A stretch of 64,000 nt of DNA. It comes from Planctomycetota bacterium. Its GTDB lineage: Bacteria; Planctomycetota; Planctomycetia; Pirellulales; UBA7805. Below the pieces are notes generated by a model, which searched no databases, was not told the DNA's origin, and worked only from the letters and a program-made list of their open reading frames with translations. The stretch lies in NCBI GenBank assembly GCA_003389215.1, contig QQVP01000055.1:1-64000 (forward strand). Direction: 5' to 3'. Positions within the stretch are counted from its first letter, which is position 1, and each line of letters starts with the position of its first letter. The position numbers and the translations under genes were made by a program. Below are positions 57,231 to 64,000 of the stretch, in pieces.

Positions 57231-58202
57231 ATGAACCGCACACTCGTATTCAGCATCTTCGCTTTTCTGTTCTTGGTGGGGGTCGCCCTGTATGGCGGAA
57301 GCCCCGAAGCCGTTGCCGGCCATGGTTGTCACGGCTGCTCCGGCTGCAGCTGCTATTGCTCCTGCAGTTGCTCGTGTTACTGCTCCTGTGGTTGCTTTGC
57401 CCGTTGCTACTGTGCCGGCTATCGACGCGGATTCTTCCGCCGTCACTGTCACGGTTGCCACGGCTGCTATGTGAGTTGCCACGGTTGCCACGGTTGTTCG
57501 GCCTACTGGGGCTGCTCGTGCTCCTGCTCTTGCAGCTGCTCGGGCACCGTGATCGAGAGCTACCGCGAAGTTCCGGCGGAAGAGGGTTCGGAAGCGACCG
57601 AAGCCACTCCGACCTCCGATCGCATGGCGCGTGCCAACACCGGCGCGATCAACGTCAGCGTTCCGGCCGAAGCGAAGGTCTACATCAACGATCGCCCGAC
57701 GACCTCGACCGGCACCGAGCGTCGCTATGTCTCGCGTGGCCTGCGTCAGGGTGTCCGGTACGCTTACGAAGTGCGTGCCGAAGTGGAACGTGACGGCGAG
57801 AATGTCGTCGACACCCGAGTCGTCAGTCTCCAGGCCGGCCGTAGCGCCCGCCTGGCGTTTGATTTCGCTCCGGAGCGGCAAGCCGCTCGCACGAGCGACG
57901 AGTCGACCCCAATCTTGGCCGCGGCCAGCGTGATGCGTACGCGTCTGACCGTGAATCTTCCGAGCGACGCGCAGCTGACGCTGGCCGGTGTCGACACCGA
58001 CTCGTCGGGCAAGACCCGCACGTTCAGCACCTCGCGTCTGAGCGAAGGACAGACTTGGGAGAATTACACGATCGTGGCGAGCGTCGTTCGCGATGGTCGC
58101 ACGCTCACCAAGCAGATGACGATCGAGCTCGAAGCGGGCGAGGATCGCGAAGTCACGCTCGACTTCGAAGATCAACGCGTCGCCCAGCTGGCAGCCCGCT
58201 AG
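57231..58202 (+). CDS. Secreted Cys-rich protein with two TIGR03000-type domains, 323 aa
   Basis: The signal peptide (about 1-29) is followed by a block with 24 cysteines in about 75 residues, made of CHGC, SCSC and YCSC units. Two copies of a planctomycete TIGR03000-type domain follow. The first (about 136-212) is AINVSVPAEAKVYINDRPT through YAYEVRAEVERDGENVVDT. The second (about 225-310) is RLTVNLPSDAQLTLAG through ENYTIVASVVRDGRTL. The Cys block may bind metal or crosslink by disulfides at the surface. An intrinsic terminator follows. Confidence 0.88.
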   Translation: MNRTLVFSIFAFLFLVGVALYGGSPEAVAGHGCHGCSGCSCYCSCSCSCYCSCGCFARCYCAGYRRGFFRRHCHGCHGCYVSCHGCHGCSAYWGCSCSCSCSCSGTVIESYREVPAEEGSEATEATPTSDRMARANTGAINVSVPAEAKVYINDRPTTSTGTERRYVSRGLRQGVRYAYEVRAEVERDGENVVDTRVVSLQAGRSARLAFDFAPERQAARTSDESTPILAAASVMRTRLTVNLPSDAQLTLAGVDTDSSGKTRTFSTSRLSEGQTWENYTIVASVVRDGRTLTKQMTIELEAGEDREVTLDFEDQRVAQLAAR

Positions 58203-58227
58203 TCGTCTCCTTCCACGGATCTCTTCA

Positions 58228-58262
58228 GGCGGTTCGACGCGTGGCGTCGAACCGCCTTTTTT
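58228..58262 (+). terminator. Intrinsic terminator after the Cys-rich protein gene
   Basis: A perfect 12-bp stem, GGCGGTTCGACG (58228-58239) with CGTCGAACCGCC (58245-58256), encloses loop CGTGG and is followed by six Ts (58257-58262). It begins 25 bp after the stop codon. It is the cleanest terminator in the window. Confidence 0.92.
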
Positions 58263-58380
58263 CGTGCGCACCTGGCCGGTCTGCGCACCTGGCCCGTCTG
58301 CATGCGGGGGCATCGCCGACGCACCAGGGGGTCGTCGTGCGACGCGGCACGCCAAGCACCGGCTTGCGGCGGCCGGGTGT

Positions 58381-58431
58381 GCGTTACAATGAGGCCTTCG
58401 TCCTCTGCGTTACAATGAGGCCTTCGTCCTC
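58381..58431 (+). repeat. Tandem 26-bp duplication containing a TACAAT box
   Basis: GCGTTACAATGAGGCCTTCG plus TCCTCT occurs at 58381-58406 and again at 58407-58431, identical over 25 bases. Each copy contains TACAAT, a plausible -10. A TTGCGG lies 15 bp before the first (58364-58369). The cupin ATG is at 58493. Confidence 0.8.
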
Positions 58432-58492
58432 GACGACCGCGTGGCGTCTGTCTGTTTCGCGTGTCTGTTTGCGGTTACCAAGGAGCTTCTCC

Positions 58493-58858
58493 ATGTCTGG
58501 CGAACCGGCATCGCCGGCGCTCGTGCGTCACGAGGGTGACGTGCCGCGAGAGCGCAGCAGCTGCGGCTGGCGGCATCGCCTGATCAGCCGTGAAGACAAG
58601 CCCCTGGGCGTGGCGGCCTGGGCTCACGCCGTCGACATCGACGGTGCGAAACTCCACTACCACCAACTCGCCACCGAACTGTATTACGTGCTCGAGGGCG
58701 AGGGAGAGGTCACGCTCGACGGCGAAGTCCACCCGGTACGACCGGGGACCGTCGTGCACATCCCCCCTGGCGTTGTGCATGGTGCTTCGGGAAGGATGAG
58801 GGTGCTCGTCGTCGGCATCCCGGACATCGCCGAAGACGACATCTACTTTCCCGAATAG
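58493..58858 (+). CDS. Cupin-domain protein, 121 aa
   Basis: This is a single cupin barrel. Motif 1 reads KLHYHQLATELYYVLEGEG with metal-binding HxH and Glu. Motif 2 reads VRPGTVVHIPPGVVHGAS with the third His. Such small cupins bind a metal and a small ligand; many are sugar isomerases or dioxygenases, but nothing here decides. AAGGAG precedes the ATG. The acyl-CoA dehydrogenase gene follows, but with a spacer and no evidence of a shared pathway. Confidence 0.85.
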   Translation: MSGEPASPALVRHEGDVPRERSSCGWRHRLISREDKPLGVAAWAHAVDIDGAKLHYHQLATELYYVLEGEGEVTLDGEVHPVRPGTVVHIPPGVVHGASGRMRVLVVGIPDIAEDDIYFPE

Positions 58859-58908
58859 CTTCGGCCCCTTGAGTGAACGCGACGGACCCGTTGCGGCACG
58901 GTTCGGTC

Positions 58909-60261
58909 ATGAAGAACTCCGCGTCCATCGCCAAGCCTCACGACAGCGCGACCGAGCGGCGACTTTCGCCAGACGAGGCGTTTGCCGCGGCGCGGACCGA
59001 ACTGCAGGCCCTGGTGCGTTACGCGCCGCGCTCGATGTGGGAACAAGATACGGCGGCACTGCCACTGCCGCTCCAATACCTGCGACGGCACGCGCGTCAC
59101 TTTGCGGCTCGCGAGCTCGCCCCACGGGCACTCGACACCGACCTCGCTCCTCACGACCGCGACGTCGAACGGCAAGTGTTGCGCAGCGCGCTACAGGCGG
59201 GATTGTTCTTCAACTCCGTGCCACATCCGGAAGAGGGTCGGCCGCTTCCGCTGGACGACTACCCCTTGGCCTGGACGGCGTCGCTCAAGAACGAAGAACT
59301 GGCGGCCGGCTGCGGTGGCTGGGCACTGATGCTCGCCGCGCACGCGCTCGGCGCCACGCCGCTGGTGCTGTGCGGCGATGCGGCAACGCTCGCGCGTGTC
59401 ATGGAGAAGGCCAAAGCCAAGGGCAGGGCAGGGGAGCCATATCTGTTGGCCTATGCGATAACCGAGCCGGCGTCCGGATCCGATGTCGAGGAAACGCGCG
59501 GTGCCGCCGTCGCGCGGCCCGGCACAATCGCCCGACCGAGCGAGGGTGGCTGGCGATTGACCGGTCGCAAGCTCTACACCTCGGGCGGCGATATCGCCGA
59601 TGCCGTGATGGTCTTCGCGGCTCTCGAGGGTGAGGGCCTGGAGTCGTGGACCTGCTTCCTGGTCGAACGCGATACGCCTGGCTTCACGCGGGTCCGCAAC
59701 GAAGTGAAGATGGGCCAACGGGCATCCGCGGCCACCGAACTGCTTCTGGAAGATGTCTTCGTGCCGGACGAGCACGTGATCGGCGAATTGCGCGAGGGCT
59801 GGGCCCTGAATCGCGCTTCGCTGAACCTTTCCCGCATTCCCGTGGCGGCGTTGGCCCTGGGCATTGCCCGGGGTGCCGTCGAGGCGGCGATCGAGTTTGT
59901 CGCCTGTTTCGAACTGGGGGGCCGTCCGCTCTTGGAATATCAGGAGGTGGAACTCCAAGTCGCCGAGATGATCGCACAGCTGAGCATGATGCGATCGACG
60001 ATCTGGGAGTATGCCCGGCGACCGATTCCGACACAGGCGGCCGCCTCGCTGGCCAAGGTCAGCTGCAGCGACGCCGCGTTGCAGGTCTGCACTTCGGCAA
60101 TGCAACTGCTGAGCAACCACGGCGTGCTGCACCGTGAGCGGGTCGAGAAGGCCTGGCGCGACGTGCGGCTCACGCAGATCTACGAAGGCACGAACGATAT
60201 CAATCGGCTGGCGATCATCGAAGACCTGCGGCAGAGCCTCGCTGGCGACGGAGGCGTCTAG
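58909..60261 (+). CDS. Acyl-CoA dehydrogenase family protein, 450 aa
   Basis: This FAD enzyme is expected to oxidise an acyl-CoA at the alpha-beta bond. The FAD/substrate block AYAITEPASGSDVEETR is present, then GWRLTGRKLYTSGGDIADA and LNLSRIPVAALALGIARGA. The C-terminal family ending QIYEGTNDINRLAI is also there; it normally reads EGTNEI. A GTG at 58873 could add 12 residues. It stops 4 bp before the next gene start, so the two are co-transcribed. The true substrate is unknown. Confidence 0.88.
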   Translation: MKNSASIAKPHDSATERRLSPDEAFAAARTELQALVRYAPRSMWEQDTAALPLPLQYLRRHARHFAARELAPRALDTDLAPHDRDVERQVLRSALQAGLFFNSVPHPEEGRPLPLDDYPLAWTASLKNEELAAGCGGWALMLAAHALGATPLVLCGDAATLARVMEKAKAKGRAGEPYLLAYAITEPASGSDVEETRGAAVARPGTIARPSEGGWRLTGRKLYTSGGDIADAVMVFAALEGEGLESWTCFLVERDTPGFTRVRNEVKMGQRASAATELLLEDVFVPDEHVIGELREGWALNRASLNLSRIPVAALALGIARGAVEAAIEFVACFELGGRPLLEYQEVELQVAEMIAQLSMMRSTIWEYARRPIPTQAAASLAKVSCSDAALQVCTSAMQLLSNHGVLHRERVEKAWRDVRLTQIYEGTNDINRLAIIEDLRQSLAGDGGV

Positions 60262-60265
60262 GTCG

Positions 60266-61120
60266 ATGGGCACTTCGACGAATACGGCCGACGAGACCGA
60301 TCCAGCGGCCGATAGGCACGCTTCCACGACCGCGACCACCTCGGCCGGTCCGGTCAGCTTACCGATTCAGTATCGCGACGGCTTGGCCGCCACGGCGCTC
60401 TACCAGGTCGAGATCGAGCAAGTCCGCCAGCTGCTCGGCGATCAACGCCTGAAGCCAGTCGAACGTGACGGGCAAGCGACCACTACGCTGACTTTCTACG
60501 ACTATCGCGACACGAGTATCGGTCCCTATCGAGAGGTTTCGCTCGCGTTGCTCGTGGCGCTGGCCGACGGGACCGGCAACGAGTCGATGGGGTTTCGCAT
60601 CCTCGACCTGCCGGTGACGACGGCGATCGCGGAAGCAGCCGGCAGGGAGATTTGGGGCTATCCCAAGTTCCAAGCCGAGATCCAAGTCGAATCGCGAATC
60701 AGCGGGTTCCTCGGCCTCTTGCAGGATCCCAGCGGCGAAACGATCTGCCAACTCTCCGGCCAACCGGGCGAGAGGATTCGGGAGGCGGTCGAAGGTCACG
60801 ACGTGGTGACCTATTCGTCTGGATTGTCCGGCGACACGGTACGTCGTCACGTGAAACCGCCGGGCGAAGGCGGGCCGGAAGCTCACGCCCGCTCGAGTCG
60901 GCCGCCGGGTGAACGCCTCCTGGCGACACAAATCGACGTGGACTGCTGTTATGACGTTTTCGCACCCGGCACACTCTCGCTCGAATTGGGCAGCTCCCCC
61001 CACCCGATGGCAGCGCGGCTACGGGAACTGGGGCTACACCAGCGAAAACCCGCGCGGTGGCAGGTGTCGGACAACTTCCGCGCTCAGCTGGGGGCCGGCC
61101 AGGTCGTGGTGGCTTGCTAA
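60266..61120 (+). CDS. Acetoacetate decarboxylase-like protein, 284 aa
   Basis: The block EAAGREIWGYPKFQAEIQVE corresponds to the acetoacetate decarboxylase loop in which the Lys of YPK forms the Schiff base. FYDYRDTSIGPYREVSLALL is also typical. The remainder (TQIDVDCCYDVFAPGTLSLE) is less conserved, so a related activity on another ketoacid is possible. It begins 4 bp after the acyl-CoA dehydrogenase gene. Co-transcription suggests a shared acyl or keto-acid pathway; this is inference. Confidence 0.8.
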   Translation: MGTSTNTADETDPAADRHASTTATTSAGPVSLPIQYRDGLAATALYQVEIEQVRQLLGDQRLKPVERDGQATTTLTFYDYRDTSIGPYREVSLALLVALADGTGNESMGFRILDLPVTTAIAEAAGREIWGYPKFQAEIQVESRISGFLGLLQDPSGETICQLSGQPGERIREAVEGHDVVTYSSGLSGDTVRRHVKPPGEGGPEAHARSSRPPGERLLATQIDVDCCYDVFAPGTLSLELGSSPHPMAARLRELGLHQRKPARWQVSDNFRAQLGAGQVVVAC

Positions 61121-61269
61121 GTCGCGGCCGGCTGGCCGCTGTCCGAGTGGCGATCGGGCGCACTCTGCACAGTTCGTCGAGCGACCGACTTGACACCTGT
61201 CGCGACAACGCGATATTCGAGGGATCGCGCGGGCCGACGTCTCGTTCCGCCAAGTGGTGCGAACGGGAC

Positions 61270-62370
<1,101 letters not shown>

Positions 62371-62884
62371 ACCGAGACTTCTCGATTCTTGCCACCCCAG
62401 TGCGGCGCGTGAGCCGACCGGAGAATCTCCAGTGGCGTCATTTGCTTTTGGCCTGCGGGACTGGGTAAACTACGCAGCGCCTTGGCCGGAATTCGGGAGG
62501 ACAAGGAAGGCGGGACAATCTTCGCCCGCCTGCTAATCACCGCGCTGACGATCGGCAGCGTGCCGCACCGTGCCAGCCACGTTGGCACTGCTCGGTGGTC
62601 ATGATGGCCAACATATTTCGCACCGGATGCCGTGTGCCCGAATGTTGAGCAAACCCGTTGCCGAGATCGGTTGATTGGCGTTGACGTAACACGATACCTG
62701 TTATAGATTTCCCGACTTTGATCGAGAGCCAGATTCGGGGAAACCCCGAGCCCAGGCCCTCAATTCACGCGTTCCCACCTCACGCGAGCCAACACAACTG
62801 CCTGGGCCGGACATTCGAGATTCCCCAGAGCAGCCCGCCGCGGTTCGCACGATCCTGCCAGAAACTCAGATCGAGAAAAGCCCT
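62371..62884. other. Intergenic stretch after mdh
   Basis: No gene is supported. CGAGACTTCTCG just after the mdh stop is a weak hairpin without a T-tract. Apart from the promoter at 62681-62707, nothing stands out. Confidence 0.4.
62681..62707 (+). promoter_or_regulatory. Probable promoter of the esterase-like gene
   Basis: TTGACG (62681-62686) and TATAGA (62702-62707) are 15 bp apart, with TG one base before the -10 (extended -10). The leader would be about 170 nt. The spacing is short for sigma70, but the TG motif compensates. Confidence 0.5.
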
Positions 62885-63697
62885 ATGAATCGTCTTCAGA
62901 TACGGTCCGCGGCCCCCGCAGCTTCGTTAAGCGGCGAACGGTTTACGTCCCGGTTGGCCACGGTCGATTCGGAAGTGGGATATCTACCCTGTTCCGTCTT
63001 CACGCCGCTGCACTACGAGTCGGGCTACGCCTATCCGTTGATTGTCTGGCTGCACGATGACAACGAAGACGAACAGTCGATCCGCCGCATGCTGCCGAAG
63101 ATCAGCATGCGAAACTACTTGGGGGTCGGGGTCCGGGGAACGCGTCTGGTGACCGACGGTGACCCGTTCGCCGGTGACGAATTCGCCACTGACGAATTCG
63201 GAAGCGAAACGGACGGCTACAGCTGGTGCCAGACGTTGGACCACACCTTCTTGGCTGAGCACCGCGTGCTCGAGGCAGTGGAGTTGATGTCGGAGCGATT
63301 CAACGTCTGTCCGGATCGCGTGTTCCTGGCCGGCCGCGGCAGCGGCGGAACAATGGCGTTCCGCATTGCCATGCGACAGCCCGACCGGTTTGCGGGCGTC
63401 ATTTCGCTCGGCGGTGGCTTTCCTCAAGACGACGCTCCATTGGCACGCCTGGTCGAAGCGCGACGTGTTCCGGTGTTCGTGGCGGCCGCGAGCGATGACG
63501 AGGCCTACCCTTCGAGCGATTGTTGCGACGACCTGCGCTTGCTCCATGCGGCTGGCATGTCGGTCACACTGCGTTACTATCCCCAGAAGCACCGCTATCT
63601 CGGCCAGATCTTGGGGGACGTCGATCGCTGGATCATGGAACTGATCGCCGCTTCGGGACAGATGTCGGTCGTCCCGTCGGAACAGTCGGGCTCGTAG
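62885..63697 (+). CDS. Esterase-fold (alpha/beta hydrolase) protein with altered nucleophile, 270 aa
   Basis: The chain follows a phospholipase/carboxylesterase or PHB-depolymerase-like layout: YPLIVWLHDDNEDEQS as the oxyanion strand, then VFLAGRGSGGTMAFRIAMR at the nucleophile elbow. The usual GxSxG (for example GLSAGG) reads GRGSGG, so the Ser is shifted by one and its normal place is Gly. Candidate Asp (AAASDDEAY) and His (PQKHRYLG) remain. It is therefore probably a non-catalytic or altered member. It has its own promoter. Confidence 0.75.
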   Translation: MNRLQIRSAAPAASLSGERFTSRLATVDSEVGYLPCSVFTPLHYESGYAYPLIVWLHDDNEDEQSIRRMLPKISMRNYLGVGVRGTRLVTDGDPFAGDEFATDEFGSETDGYSWCQTLDHTFLAEHRVLEAVELMSERFNVCPDRVFLAGRGSGGTMAFRIAMRQPDRFAGVISLGGGFPQDDAPLARLVEARRVPVFVAAASDDEAYPSSDCCDDLRLLHAAGMSVTLRYYPQKHRYLGQILGDVDRWIMELIAASGQMSVVPSEQSGS

Positions 63698-64000
63698 ACG
63701 GCCACGGCCGGGTCGCCGCCGCAGGTCGGCCACGTTTCTTATTGGCGTGGTCGCCTTCCAACTTCACGGTCGGACTGTTGCCGACCGACACGCGAGCGCT
63801 GCTAGCGCAAGCGGCAATCTTTTGCCGTCGATCGCGGGAAAGCACATTGACACCGCGCGGCGACGATAGGTAATCTCCCGCCACACTTCCTCCTCTTTTT
63901 CCAGCCCGCACTGGTTACGCCGCCGTTCTGGAGGCGCATGGAGCGGGAGGTTCGCACCACTTCGTACCACTTTTCCCGAGTAAGTCGGCGCATCGACTTC
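63698..64000. other. Window end, nothing clear
   Basis: Two overlapping minus-strand frames (63764-63970 and 63802-63993) are short, basic and without any recognisable feature. I do not call a gene here. Confidence 0.4.

Noticed and set aside
57090-58355. 421-codon open frame on the minus strand opposite the Cys-rich protein gene
   Set aside because: It is an Ala/Thr/Val-rich antisense of the TGC/GGC repeats. The plus frame has a signal peptide, recognisable domains and a terminator.

Overview
The window looks like a chromosome segment of a planctomycete, most likely of the Pirellula/Pirellulales type. The base composition is GC-rich, and many secreted or lipoprotein genes have no relatives outside that group: a Cys-rich protein with two TIGR03000-type domains, a DUF1570-like metallopeptidase, a redoxin/cytochrome c/copper-monooxygenase fusion, and a lysine-rich histone-like protein. 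Species assignment is inference, since no rRNA gene is present.

Layout. Positions 1-520 hold tRNA-Pro(CGG) on the minus strand and tRNA-Leu(CAA) on the plus strand. Positions 530-3600 form an accessory stretch of visibly lower GC beside tRNA-Leu: a small ORF, two different PD-(D/E)XK-type nuclease-like proteins in tandem, and a decayed IS630-type transposase fused in frame to a leucine-rich-repeat remnant. Positions 3700-16800 are mainly housekeeping: rsmA, ribE, eno, surE, guaA (preceded by an intrinsic terminator), a RelE/ParE-type toxin-antitoxin pair, a GNAT enzyme and a DUF4242-like protein. Positions 17000-26000 carry ettA, a lysine-rich protein, proC and a selenium locus. That locus comprises a short SelW/Rdx-type selenoprotein read through an in-frame UGA (19383-19619), selB and selA. 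The tRNA-Sec gene was not found here.

Positions 26400-38700 contain guaB, nnrE, a DisA_N-type diadenylate cyclase-like protein, a HEAT-repeat lipoprotein, an orphan iron-type ABC permease and a DUF1570-like protein. Positions 38700-50300 contain a DnaA-family protein, a double-GNAT protein, a two-PDZ protein, several large secreted proteins, a frameshifted alpha/beta hydrolase and nadK. Positions 50600-56700 hold a co-directional isoprenoid/nuclease cluster on the minus strand: a UPF0261 (Tm-1-like) protein, xseA, xseB, a polyprenyl synthase and dxs. Positions 57200-63700 hold the Cys-rich protein, a cupin, an acyl-CoA dehydrogenase, an acetoacetate-decarboxylase-like protein, mdh and an esterase-fold protein that seems to have lost its nucleophile.

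How the genes work together. selB, selA and the UGA-containing gene form a coherent selenocysteine set. guaB and guaA supply the two steps from IMP to GMP. dxs and the prenyl synthase feed isoprenoid synthesis and sit with exonuclease VII as in many bacteria. Two nearly identical 106-bp elements (37247-37352 and 61270-61375), each upstream of an unrelated gene in the same orientation, can fold into a closed multi-stem structure. They are the most unexplained non-coding feature of the window.
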